A stretch of DNA of 42,609 bases, taken from JBBQSU01 sp038234815 (GTDB taxonomy: Bacteria > Planctomycetota > Phycisphaerae > Tepidisphaerales > Tepidisphaeraceae). Shown piece by piece: positions 24,408 to 32,703 of the stretch. The DNA lies in contig JBBQSU010000010.1 in NCBI GenBank assembly GCA_038234815.1, forward strand, positions 1-42,609, written 5' to 3'. The notes below the pieces were generated by a model that saw only the letters and a program-made list of their open reading frames with translations, searched no databases and was not told the DNA's origin. Position numbers and translations under genes: made by a program. Position 1 is the stretch's first letter; every line of letters begins with the position of its first letter.

Positions 24408-27400
24408 CTAATGAAAATCCCGCGAACGAAACGCATATCCTGCCAGAAGCTGGCTTTGATCGACCAGTCTTTTAGTAAGAATATGAATGACCTGCCCCTG
24501 GCGTTCGATATACCCCTCGGCCTGCAATAACGAAGCATACCGGGCGGCGGCGCGAAACTGCTCGTAAATTTGCGGGCGAAGAATTAGATTGGCCACGCCG
24601 GTTTCGTCTTCAAGCGTAATAAACACGATCCCCGAAGCCGTTGCGGGTCGTTGGCGGACCAGCACCAGCCCCGCCACTTTCACCCACCCCTTGGTTCTTC
24701 GATTTAATTCTTCAGCGCAGATCACACCCTGCCCGGACAACGCGCTTCGGACCAGACCCAGTGGATGACACTTGATCGACAGACCGGCGGTGGCGTAGTC
24801 GGCCATGACTTCCTGCCCTAGCGGCATTTGCGGCAGTGCCGGCACGGGATCAGGCATCTTGGCACGATCCAGTGAGAACAGCGGAGTCTCCTGATCAGAC
24901 AGCGGCAAAGCATTCCACATCGCCGTGCGACGATTTTGCGGAACCGAACCAAAGGCATCGGCTTCGGCCAAGCGCTCAAGAGTGGAAACCGTCAGGGCAC
25001 TGACTTGCTGCAAATGTTCCACCGATACGAATGTTTTGGCTTGCCGGCGCGCCGCTACCAGCCGATCTGCACAGGTCACTTTCATCCCCTTGATCTGCCG
25101 AAATCCCAGGCGAACGGCCGGAGAGCCTAGGCCCCAGGTCCGGGGATTGTTCCGCGAGGCTGGATCAATAAGACGTTGGGCAGCCGGCCAGTCTTCCAGC
25201 GTGCAATCCCAATAACTGAAGTTCACGTCCACCGGGAGCACGGCCACGCCATGCTCGCGGGCGTCACGCACGATCTGCGCCGGGGCATAAAATCCCATAG
25301 GCTGACTATTGAGCAGCGCGCACGAAAACGCGGCGGGATAATGGCGCTTGAGCCAGCAACTGGCATAGACCAGCAAGGCGAAGCTGGCCGCGTGGCTTTC
25401 AGGAAATCCGTATTCTCCGAACCCGCGAATCTGCTCGAAACACCGCTGGGCAAAGTCCGGGGCATAACCGTTATCGAGCATTCCCTGCACGAATCGTGAC
25501 TGAAACTGGTCCAGCGCGCCCTGGCGCTTCCAAGCCGCCATGGCGCGACGAAGACGATCGGCATCGGCCGGGCTAAACCCCGCGCCCACGATGGCGATTT
25601 TCATGGCCTGCTCCTGAAACAACGGCACGCCAAGCGTCTTATGAAGCACCTGCCGCAGCGCCTCGCTGGGATATTCCACCGGTTCCTGCCCGTTGCGGCG
25701 CCGCAGGTAGGGATGCACCATATTTCCCTGGATCGGCCCGGGACGCACGATCGCCACTTCAATCACCAGATCATAAAAACACTTGGGGCGCAAGCGCGGA
25801 AGCATGGTCATCTGCGCGCGACTTTCGATCTGAAATACGCCCACCGTATCGGCATTGGAAACCATCTCGTACACCTCCGGGTCCTCGGCGGGGATGGCAT
25901 AAAGTTCCAGTCGCTCCTTACGATTCTCATTCACCGATGCCAGGGCCTTGGACAGGCATGTCAGCATTCCCAGTCCCAGCAAATCCACCTTGAGAATGCC
26001 TAGCGCGTCGATGTCGTCCTTGTCCCATTCGATCACCGTCCGATCGGGCATCGAGCCGTTTTCGATCGGCACCATTTCGCACAACGGCCCGCGGGTGATG
26101 ACCATTCCACCCACGTGCTGACTAAGGTGACGCGGGAACCCCAGCAATTGCCCGGTGAGCCAGATGAGTTGCCGAACCGTACGGTCGGCTGGGTCCAGAC
26201 CCAGGGCGCGCAGTTGCTCGTCCGAGACAGTTCCGCGATGCCACCAGTCCAGCCGCCGGGCCATCTGATCGACGGTGTCGGCGCTGAGTCCCAATGCTTT
26301 GCCCACATCGCGTACGGCCGATCGACCGCGATAGCTGATGACTTCGGCGGTCATGCCGGATCGCTCGCGACCGTACTTTTCGTAGACGTATTGAATGACT
26401 TCTTCACGGCGTTCGTGTTCAAAATCGATGTCGATGTCGGGAGGTTCGTTCCGGGCGGTGGAGATGAAGCGTTCAAAGAGCATATCCACGCGGCTCGGAT
26501 CGACCGAGGTGACGCCGATGCAATAGCAGACCGCCGAATTAGCCGCCGACCCCCTGCCCTGACACAGGATGCCCCGCGAGCGCGCGAACCGCACCAGGTC
26601 ATACACTGTCAGAAAATACGCTTCGTACTTGAGCTGCCCAATCAAGGCCAGTTCGTGCTGAATCTGCTCCGTCACCCGATCGGGCACGCCCTCAGGCCAG
26701 CGCTGGGCCGCACCGGCCCAGGCCAGATGGGCCAGATATCCGGTGGATGTTGTTCCGGCGGGTACAATTTCGTCGGGATATTCGTACCGCAACTCATCGA
26801 GGCAGAACTGGCATCGCTGGGCGATCTCGATCCCTCGGTGCAGGGTTTCGGGCCAGTCTTGGAAGAGCCTGTGCATCTGCTCGGGTGATTTAAGATAGCG
26901 CTCGCCGTTGCTGAAAAGCCGATATCCCGCCTGGGTGATGTCGCAGCCGTGACGGACGCAGGCCAGCACGTCCTGAAGGGATCGTCGGGCTGGTTCGTGA
27001 TAATGAACGTGATTCGTCGCCAGAACGGGCACGTCGAATCTGTCACTTAGCTGGCGCACGCCATGGCAGTTGTCACGGTCTGCACCGGTATAATCGCAGG
27101 CAATACAAAGGGATAACCGATCACCGAAGACGTCTTTGAGATTTCCAATCGCCTCTTCGGCAGGCATGGGGCTGGACGCCTCGCCAGAATCGTCGATTGC
27201 AACATGAGAAGCCGGCGCGGCACAATACGCAGCCAGCAGATCAGAGTGATGATGCAACACGTCGTCAAGAGTAAGTTGGCATTGGCCTTTTTCCGTGCGG
27301 CGTTTACCCAGAGTGAGCAAGCGGCACAACTGCCGATACCCGTTTCGGTTCGTTGCCCAGACTAAGATGTTTGATGAATCAACCAATACCAAACGCGAGC

Positions 27401-27659
27401 CGATCAGCAGCTTCATTTGGGCTTTCTTGGCCGCTTCATAAGCCCGAACCACTCCGGCCAGACTGTTGATGTCTGTGATCGCCAGGGCATGGTATCCCAA
27501 TTGGGCGGCCCGATAGACCATCTCATCGGGGTGCGATGCCCCGCGTAGAAACGAGAAATTCGTTGTGACATCCAGTTCCGCATAGGGGAAATGCCGGTCC
27601 GGAACGCAGATCGGGGCGTCGAGCGCTTTATGAAGTTTTGTGTCAGGTTGCTCCGGCAT
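24408..27659 (-). CDS. dnaE2: Error-prone DNA polymerase III alpha subunit (DnaE2)
   Basis: A C-family polymerase of 1083 residues, the size of DnaE2 rather than replicative DnaE1. The N-terminal PHP domain starts at FPYAELDVTTNFSFLRGASHPDEMVYRAAQLGYHALAITDINSLAGVVRAYEAAK. The palm holds GRGSAANSAVCYCIGVTSVDP and the catalytic aspartates in PPDIDIDFEHERREEVIQYVYEKYG (~residue 405). Later blocks VGVFQIESRAQM, FQEQAMKIA and GYGFPESHAASFALLVYASCWLKRHYPAAF are typical, and an OB-fold nucleic-acid-binding end (~980-1060) follows. DnaE2 is the translesion polymerase of the ImuA-ImuB-DnaE2 mutasome and causes SOS mutagenesis. It starts two bases after the imuB stop and so forms one operon with imuA and imuB. 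Confidence 0.97.
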   Translation of the reverse strand: MPEQPDTKLHKALDAPICVPDRHFPYAELDVTTNFSFLRGASHPDEMVYRAAQLGYHALAITDINSLAGVVRAYEAAKKAQMKLLIGSRLVLVDSSNILVWATNRNGYRQLCRLLTLGKRRTEKGQCQLTLDDVLHHHSDLLAAYCAAPASHVAIDDSGEASSPMPAEEAIGNLKDVFGDRLSLCIACDYTGADRDNCHGVRQLSDRFDVPVLATNHVHYHEPARRSLQDVLACVRHGCDITQAGYRLFSNGERYLKSPEQMHRLFQDWPETLHRGIEIAQRCQFCLDELRYEYPDEIVPAGTTSTGYLAHLAWAGAAQRWPEGVPDRVTEQIQHELALIGQLKYEAYFLTVYDLVRFARSRGILCQGRGSAANSAVCYCIGVTSVDPSRVDMLFERFISTARNEPPDIDIDFEHERREEVIQYVYEKYGRERSGMTAEVISYRGRSAVRDVGKALGLSADTVDQMARRLDWWHRGTVSDEQLRALGLDPADRTVRQLIWLTGQLLGFPRHLSQHVGGMVITRGPLCEMVPIENGSMPDRTVIEWDKDDIDALGILKVDLLGLGMLTCLSKALASVNENRKERLELYAIPAEDPEVYEMVSNADTVGVFQIESRAQMTMLPRLRPKCFYDLVIEVAIVRPGPIQGNMVHPYLRRRNGQEPVEYPSEALRQVLHKTLGVPLFQEQAMKIAIVGAGFSPADADRLRRAMAAWKRQGALDQFQSRFVQGMLDNGYAPDFAQRCFEQIRGFGEYGFPESHAASFALLVYASCWLKRHYPAAFSCALLNSQPMGFYAPAQIVRDAREHGVAVLPVDVNFSYWDCTLEDWPAAQRLIDPASRNNPRTWGLGSPAVRLGFRQIKGMKVTCADRLVAARRQAKTFVSVEHLQQVSALTVSTLERLAEADAFGSVPQNRRTAMWNALPLSDQETPLFSLDRAKMPDPVPALPQMPLGQEVMADYATAGLSIKCHPLGLVRSALSGQGVICAEELNRRTKGWVKVAGLVLVRQRPATASGIVFITLEDETGVANLILRPQIYEQFRAAARYASLLQAEGYIERQGQVIHILTKRLVDQSQLLAGYAFRSRDFH

Positions 27660-27661
27660 GG

Positions 27662-29221
27662 TTAATCAAATGCCCCGTGCAAATACCACTTGAACGTTTC
27701 GAGTACGCGGAATATCCAGAACCGCTGGCCGGCGTCGTCCTCCACCTCAAAATAGTCACGGGTTTTATAGCGTCCCTGCCACCATTCCCCGGCGATGCGT
27801 TCTGGACCTTTGGCCAGGCGCAGGCGATGTGTTTGCTGTTGGTGCGTGAAGGCGACCGGCCGGCCTTCGCGGTCTTCAGAAGGTGACACCATCACGCGAA
27901 TTTCAACCGGCGCAGGCCGCAAACAAAGCGGACGACACGTCGCCCGGACCGGCATTTTCGCCGGTGCCCTTCCGGCGGGCCTTTCTGGCAAGCCCGGCTG
28001 GCTGACGGGCAAGCTCACCCACGACCGCTCGGGAACATAAGATTCCACCCATTCGGGCCGAACCACGGCGTTGTCCCCCAGCCGGATTTGCAGTCGTTCG
28101 ATCAAATGCGCGTAGTCGCCTTTAATTTCAAAATGATCCTGTTCCAGCAATGAAATCTGCGCTTCGACCAGCGGTTCGTGCCGAAGGACAACAATCCTGA
28201 TGGCGTCAAATCCGGTGTCGGTTTGCAAGGTTTCCATTGCACAACGCAGCAGATTAAACAGCCGGGTCCGATCTCGGGACGCCAGGGAAAGCTGTATGGG
28301 CAGTTCCAAGGGCGATTGATAAGGGCGTGAAAATCGGACTTGTAATTGCCGCGCCCCCCGTCCTCTTCGGGCCAGTTCGGCCACCACCTCATCCAGCAAC
28401 CGCCCGAGGATCAGCCAGATGGCTTCGAGAGAATCCACCGCATAATCCAGTTCCAGGCCCGCCTGAACAGGGGTTGTGGATTGAAGTGCCAGCAGAGGTT
28501 CGGGGATTTTTCCCAGGGCCTGATCGATGCGGTCCAGCAAGGCCTGTCCGAAACGTGAAGGCAAGACCGAGCGAGGCAAACGCAGCAACTGCCCGATGGT
28601 TTCAATGCCGGTTCGGTGCAGTTTGTTGATCGCCGGTGTATCCAATCGCAGGCAATCCACAGGCAACGGGGCCAGCACCGCCGGCAGCGCGGCTTCGTCG
28701 TCATGGATATCCACTGCATGAGCGGAGATAGGACGGCTATCAGGCTTGATAAAATCGCCTGCGCGCGCCAAGGCCCAGGCCGCACCGGGGGTGGGGGCGA
28801 TAACACTGCTGGCTTGTATCTGGAATCGTTCGAGCGATGCCCGGACTAGTTTTAACAGCGGATCAAGCCCACCAAAAAGTCGCTCGGACCCTCCTACGTC
28901 TAAAAACAAGGCATCAGGTTTCTGGACCGCCACCACCGGCGTGAAACGAATCAGCCACCGGCCCAGGGCTTCGAGCGCGCGGGCATCTTTATCGGGATCG
29001 GATGCATGAGTACACAAGTCCGCGCAAAGGGCACGCCCTTCGGCCAGGGTGATACCCGGACGCACCCCCGCCGATCGGGCCAGAGGGCAAACATCGACCA
29101 CCCGCTGCTTGGCCATCACCGTTTGCACCAGCGCCAGCGGATTAAGCTGAAACGCGGGGTATCTGCGTCTGATGCGGTCGATGGGCCATGATTTCAGATG
29201 CACGCACAAAATTCGTTTCAC
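27662..29221 (-). CDS. imuB: ImuB, Y-family polymerase-like mutasome protein
   Basis: ImuB resembles Y-family DNA polymerases but is catalytically inactive and acts as a scaffold linking DnaE2 to the clamp and to ImuA. The N-terminus MKRILCVHLKSWPIDRIRRRYPAF replaces the acidic DxD start of active Y-polymerases, and the second active-site region reads DALFLDVGGSERLFGG, so key acidic residues are missing, as expected for ImuB. Little-finger-like blocks follow, with the typical C-terminal VEVDDAGQRFWIFR. Length 519 is normal. Its first 80 bases overlap the end of imuA in another frame, and its stop is two bases before dnaE2, so expression is probably coupled. A clamp-binding QxxLxL-like motif is not obvious to me. 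Confidence 0.95.
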   Translation of the reverse strand: MKRILCVHLKSWPIDRIRRRYPAFQLNPLALVQTVMAKQRVVDVCPLARSAGVRPGITLAEGRALCADLCTHASDPDKDARALEALGRWLIRFTPVVAVQKPDALFLDVGGSERLFGGLDPLLKLVRASLERFQIQASSVIAPTPGAAWALARAGDFIKPDSRPISAHAVDIHDDEAALPAVLAPLPVDCLRLDTPAINKLHRTGIETIGQLLRLPRSVLPSRFGQALLDRIDQALGKIPEPLLALQSTTPVQAGLELDYAVDSLEAIWLILGRLLDEVVAELARRGRGARQLQVRFSRPYQSPLELPIQLSLASRDRTRLFNLLRCAMETLQTDTGFDAIRIVVLRHEPLVEAQISLLEQDHFEIKGDYAHLIERLQIRLGDNAVVRPEWVESYVPERSWVSLPVSQPGLPERPAGRAPAKMPVRATCRPLCLRPAPVEIRVMVSPSEDREGRPVAFTHQQQTHRLRLAKGPERIAGEWWQGRYKTRDYFEVEDDAGQRFWIFRVLETFKWYLHGAFD

Positions 29222-29849
29222 GGTTTGCCTCCAGAAGGATCACCCTTCCGATTTGTCCTCCCTGACCGTGAATGAGTTGGATCTTCCAACACTGGAACTG
29301 TTCATCCCCTGTTGCCGGCTGTACCAGCCAGCGCGTGGCTGCGGCATAAGGAGCCGACTTGGACGAAAAATATCGGAACAGCAGCCCGATTCCCCCGCCC
29401 CGCTCGGCGGCCAGTTGCAGCCGGCGCGCTTCCACCTGCGACAATTTTTGGGCCGACCCTACCGTCACTCCGATGGCCCGGCAGCGCAGGCATTCGGTCA
29501 TCGCCCAAAGTTCGTCGGCGGACCGATGGGGACGCAACAGCAGCAGCCGATCCATCGATATTCCCCCCGCCACCAGCGCCGCCGGCCATAATTCATTGGC
29601 AGAATCGCACCAGGCCAGATGTCCCGCCGGTGTCGAAGCCAAGGCGGACTTTGCCAGCAGCGTGGCAAAAAATTTCGGCCTTGCCTGGCCAGGCGCAATC
29701 AGAATCTCATGAACCACACCCCGATCAAACCCCTTCGGGACTAACGCATCAAGCAGCGGCAAGCCCGTCGAAAATACATCACTCCGCTGGCTTGGCGAAA
29801 ATCCCGCGGAAGTGAGAAGCCGATGATGACTTAAAGTTAAAAACCGCAT
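29142..29849 (-). CDS. imuA: ImuA, RecA-like SOS mutasome protein
   Basis: ImuA (SulA/RecA-related) is the first gene of the mutasome operon; it binds ImuB and RecA. The 235-residue protein has the family start DVFSTGLPLLDALVPKGFDRGVVHEIL, the RecA-like central strands (LAWCDSANELWPAAL, GISMDRLLLLRPHRSADELWAMTECLRC) and VTVGSAQKLSQVEARRLQLAAERGGGIGLLF. A canonical Walker A is absent, as in other ImuA proteins. The ATG at 29849 has no Shine-Dalgarno site. A putative promoter and a GTTC-N7-GTTA element lie just upstream. The gene overlaps imuB by 80 bases. Its neighbours and order (imuA-imuB-dnaE2) match the standard cassette. Confidence 0.92.
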   Translation of the reverse strand: MRFLTLSHHRLLTSAGFSPSQRSDVFSTGLPLLDALVPKGFDRGVVHEILIAPGQARPKFFATLLAKSALASTPAGHLAWCDSANELWPAALVAGGISMDRLLLLRPHRSADELWAMTECLRCRAIGVTVGSAQKLSQVEARRLQLAAERGGGIGLLFRYFSSKSAPYAAATRWLVQPATGDEQFQCWKIQLIHGQGGQIGRVILLEANRETNFVRASEIMAHRPHQTQIPRVSA

Positions 29850-29861
29850 GAGGTCATTGTT

Positions 29862-29876
29862 GTTCGTATTTTGTTA
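29862..29876 (+). promoter_or_regulatory. Candidate LexA-type operator GTTC-N7-GTTA
   Basis: GTTC (29862-29865), seven bases, then GTTA (29873-29876) differs by one base from the direct-repeat GTTCN7GTTC LexA box of alphaproteobacteria. It overlaps the end of the putative -10 element and the expected transcript start of imuA, where a repressor would act. LexA sites in planctomycete relatives are not known to me, so the match is suggestive only. Confidence 0.3.
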
Positions 29877-29905
29877 GGTTATCTAGGAAGGGAAGATTCG
29901 GTCAA
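29876..29905 (-). promoter_or_regulatory. Candidate promoter of the imuA-imuB-dnaE2 operon
   Basis: On the minus strand TTGACC (29905-29900, five of six consensus matches) is followed after 18 bases by TAACCT (29881-29876, a weak -10). The transcript would start near 29869, about 20 bases before the imuA ATG. The assignment rests on consensus matching alone. Confidence 0.35.
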
Positions 29906-30094
29906 CTATTGCCTGCGGGATTTGTTTAGTGAATGCGGAACGTGACAGAATTGTGACTGAATATTATGCACGCATCCGCACGCCGTGCCGTTCATCATTT
30001 ATCAGACGTAGCCCACCTCGGGAAAGAGCCAAACACTCCTGAAACCCGTCACAAAGAGGTCAACCACTAAACTAAACTGTTCGATGCTATCAAT

Positions 30095-31228
30095 ATGAGC
30101 AAGTCGCTTCCTATCCCTCCAGCACGCCGGCCCCGCCGGGGAGTGACGCTCATTTACGTTACCGTCATGATGTCGGTATTGCTGGGGATGGCAGTTTATG
30201 CTGTTGACGTGGGGCGAATGCGTCTGGCCAAGGCTGACTTGCAGGACGCCTCGGATGCTGCCGCCCGGTATGCCGTTACCGGGGTGGTGAGCAGTTCAAC
30301 GCCGGCTACAACCTCAGCCAGTCAGGCCAAGGCGGTGACAGGCCAATGGGTGATCGAAGGCTGTCGGATTAACGATACCGACGTAACCACGACCATCGGT
30401 ACCTGGGTTAGTGCGACCAAAGTATTTACCCCCACGTCCATCAATCCCAATGCGGTCAAAATTGACCTGGTGTACCGGATGACCGGCGCGGGCCGGGCAC
30501 CGTTGTTTTCTTCGATTTTTTTGCCATCCCAGCAACCCGTGGTCCACGCCAGCACGATCGCATTCGCCAATTCAAATGCTACGCAGTATGCCCCTCGTGC
30601 CTCGGGAAACCTTTGGCTTTCCGGAGCAACGGCCGGAACGGTGACACAGAATTTCAGGGCCGACGCCAACTGGGTCTGGGACACCGCCGGGACAACCAGC
30701 ACGCCCAAGCAAAGCCCGCTGGAGATGAACTTGGCCTCTGCGGGATTCTCGGCGGGGCAATCGCTGTGTTTTGAGGGCCTTTCAGGCACAGCTTCTTGGG
30801 ATACTTCCGGTGGCGCCGTGAATTCCGCCGACGGCGACGCCAGTTTCATGGTGGCATTGGGTGCGACCTATCCGCCCAATGTGCCAACCAACAATCTGAA
30901 CGGGATTGCCAACGTGCGGGCACCGATCGGCGCGGTGATGGCGGTATTTCTTAACGATAATGCTCCGAACACCAGCTCGGCCCCTTCAACCTGTCTGGAC
31001 TTCCAGGGCGCCAGCCAGCGCGACTACACCACGCTCAGTCCAGGACTCAAGCAGCCGTTCTTTGTCGGTGATGGCAAGCGTGCCAATGGCGAAATACAGA
31101 AAATCACCATCCCCGCCGGCGCCACGCGAGTCTTCATCGGCATGATGGACGCCTGGCAATGGAACGACAACGTCGGGATCTTCAATTTCAAGGTCTATAG
31201 CACGTCCACAATCATCGTCGTGAAATAG
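30095..31228 (+). CDS. TadG/TadE-like pseudopilin-type protein with C-terminal lectin-like (PA-IL-like) domain
   Basis: The 377-residue protein begins with RRPRRGVTLIYVTVMMSVLLGMAVYAVDVGRMRLAKADLQDASDAAARYA, a single membrane helix followed by the conserved D-GR-x-x-x-K-x-x-L-Q-D-A-x-D-A-A-A block of Flp-pilus TadE/TadG-like proteins. The middle (~60-240) is a beta-rich region of unknown fold. The C-terminal ~120 residues read PFFVGDGKRANGEIQKITIPAGATRVFIGMMDAWQWNDNVGIFNFKVY, close to the calcium-dependent galactose-binding PA-IL/LecA-type fold, with Asn-Asp-Asn-x-Gly and an upstream Asp as possible calcium ligands. No other tad gene is near, so it is an orphan. It is probably anchored by the helix with the rest outside, perhaps binding sugar. 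It starts 245 bases from imuA, divergently. Confidence 0.75.
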   Translation: MSKSLPIPPARRPRRGVTLIYVTVMMSVLLGMAVYAVDVGRMRLAKADLQDASDAAARYAVTGVVSSSTPATTSASQAKAVTGQWVIEGCRINDTDVTTTIGTWVSATKVFTPTSINPNAVKIDLVYRMTGAGRAPLFSSIFLPSQQPVVHASTIAFANSNATQYAPRASGNLWLSGATAGTVTQNFRADANWVWDTAGTTSTPKQSPLEMNLASAGFSAGQSLCFEGLSGTASWDTSGGAVNSADGDASFMVALGATYPPNVPTNNLNGIANVRAPIGAVMAVFLNDNAPNTSSAPSTCLDFQGASQRDYTTLSPGLKQPFFVGDGKRANGEIQKITIPAGATRVFIGMMDAWQWNDNVGIFNFKVYSTSTIIVVK

Positions 31229-31268
31229 CCGGGAACTATTGCCTCATCAATCACCGGCCGCAGCGCGT

Positions 31269-31568
31269 TCAATGTCGGATATTAAACCCCGCGAATTCAC
31301 CCGTCGGGGCTGATTGGCATTGATCAATGTGCTTGACGAAGCCGTTCATCCGCTGGCAAATGGAAGCCACCATCTGGTCCATCTCATCAGGCGAACCTTC
31401 CAGGACGATTTCAACCCGGCCATCGGGCAGATTGCGGACATACCCTCCCACGGCAAAACGCATGGCGATGTTTTGAGCAGTATATCGAAAACCCACACCC
31501 TGCACGCGGCCGGCGAAAACGCACGTGCGGCGCTGGAGAAGGACAGGTTTTTGCTGTTGATCGATCAT
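31269..31568 (-). CDS. acyP: Acylphosphatase
   Basis: A 99-residue acylphosphatase, which hydrolyses acyl-phosphates such as acetyl phosphate or carbamoyl phosphate. Both signatures are present: FAGRVQGVGFRYTA, with the catalytic Arg in GVGFRY, and GYVRNLPDGRVEIVLEG, with the catalytic Asn in RNLPDG. The N-terminus is a dozen residues longer than in minimal acylphosphatases. It is cytoplasmic, without a signal. The gene converges with the TadG-like gene, whose stop is 40 bases away, and lies about 75 bases upstream of the lipoprotein stop on its own strand. Confidence 0.95.
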   Translation of the reverse strand: MIDQQQKPVLLQRRTCVFAGRVQGVGFRYTAQNIAMRFAVGGYVRNLPDGRVEIVLEGSPDEMDQMVASICQRMNGFVKHIDQCQSAPTGEFAGFNIRH

Positions 31569-31644
31569 CTAGCGCGATAATTTATAGCCGACGAAGCACC
31601 GGCTTCCAAGATAATTTTTTCGGCCGTGGCAAGCCTTGATGGCC

Positions 31645-32703
31645 TCAGCTTTCCCACTGATCGTTAAAATCATCGACCGCGATTTTGTGGACGAAACGCA
31701 GATAGGCTTTTTCGATATCCGCCAAGGGCATGATCAGGTAATACTCAAGCAATGGCGGGACGGTGGCTGGCTGCCAGCCCAATTTGGAGGGCGTGACCAG
31801 CCCGCGGCCCGAAGGGTCCCGGTTGGCCGCGATATCGGCCAGCATCCGGGCCAGCGCCGGCCGATAGCGGGCATTTTCGGCCTGCCAGAGGAAGAGCGCA
31901 AAGGCCCAGTTTTGAGCGTAAAAAGTGTCGATGCGATGCCCGGGTTTGCCGACGACATCACCGGCGTGACTGGTGGCCAGCTCGGCAAGTGGAACCAAGG
32001 ACTTGCTCTCTATCGCCCGCCGCAAGCTCTGGGCGCGCAGGCGGTTCACGCCGATCTTCCATCGCGGAAGGTCGTCGATCCATTCGATATCCTCGAACAG
32101 CGTGGCGATGCCCTCTTCCAGAAACGGCGGAAGACGGCCTTGAAAATGCCTGGCGACGTATTGATGCCAACCTTCGTGCGCGGCAACCGCCGGCGTGCCC
32201 GATTTGCCGAGAAAATAGGCCGCGAAGGTATCGCCAACGCAATACCCTCCGCGGTTGATCTGGAGGTAAATTTTCGCGTCTTCGCCGGTGTTTTCCTGCG
32301 TATACTCCGCCCACTGCTGCTTGCCGGAGAAGATATAGCAGGGCATGGGACGATCCGTGAGCGGGATGCCCGGCGCGATCCGGCGATACTGCTCTAACGC
32401 TCCCTCCATCACGGTCAGCAGGCGCAATTGCAGTTCCTGATCTGCGATGGTGGTGTAGAGCACGTAGTGTTCGCTGGTGATCTGCCGGCCCGGCGAGGCG
32501 TGAAATGTCCAGGCGATGTCCGAGCGGGCCTGGGCAAATTGGGTCGGGCCGGACCACTCCGGGCCAAGAGATCGGTCCGCACAACCGGCTAGAAGTGCCA
32601 AGCCGACGAGCCACAACATCGCTATGGAAGGGCACAACCTTCCGAGCAGGACTTTCGCCCGGGGGACTGGCAATTGACGCGTTGGTTCGTACGCTTCGGG
32701 CAT
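31645..32703 (-). CDS. Lipoprotein with HExxH metallopeptidase motif (DUF1570-like)
   Basis: A ~352-residue protein with a lipobox LALLAGC (Cys41) after a basic stretch and hydrophobic core, so it is probably anchored on a membrane. The body shows TSEHYVLYTTI, DRPMPCYIFSGKQQWAEY, and the zinc-peptidase motif VAAHEGWHQYV (His176, His180), with a third-ligand candidate Glu in PPFLEEGIATLFED. This resembles DUF1570-type gluzincin peptidases of planctomycetes; substrate unknown. ATG 32703 overlaps the start codon of the divergent MBL-fold gene; ATG 32619 would leave a signal with no basic residues and is less likely. An open frame to 33099 lies antisense to the MBL gene and is not supported. Confidence 0.75.
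   Translation of the reverse strand: MPEAYEPTRQLPVPRAKVLLGRLCPSIAMLWLVGLALLAGCADRSLGPEWSGPTQFAQARSDIAWTFHASPGRQITSEHYVLYTTIADQELQLRLLTVMEGALEQYRRIAPGIPLTDRPMPCYIFSGKQQWAEYTQENTGEDAKIYLQINRGGYCVGDTFAAYFLGKSGTPAVAAHEGWHQYVARHFQGRLPPFLEEGIATLFEDIEWIDDLPRWKIGVNRLRAQSLRRAIESKSLVPLAELATSHAGDVVGKPGHRIDTFYAQNWAFALFLWQAENARYRPALARMLADIAANRDPSGRGLVTPSKLGWQPATVPPLLEYYLIMPLADIEKAYLRFVHKIAVDDFNDQWES

Noticed and set aside
31636..32397. Plus-strand frame (~253 codons) opposite the metallopeptidase lipoprotein
   Set aside because: The minus-strand frame carries a lipobox and HExxH motif; the plus frame has no domain and no ribosome-binding site.
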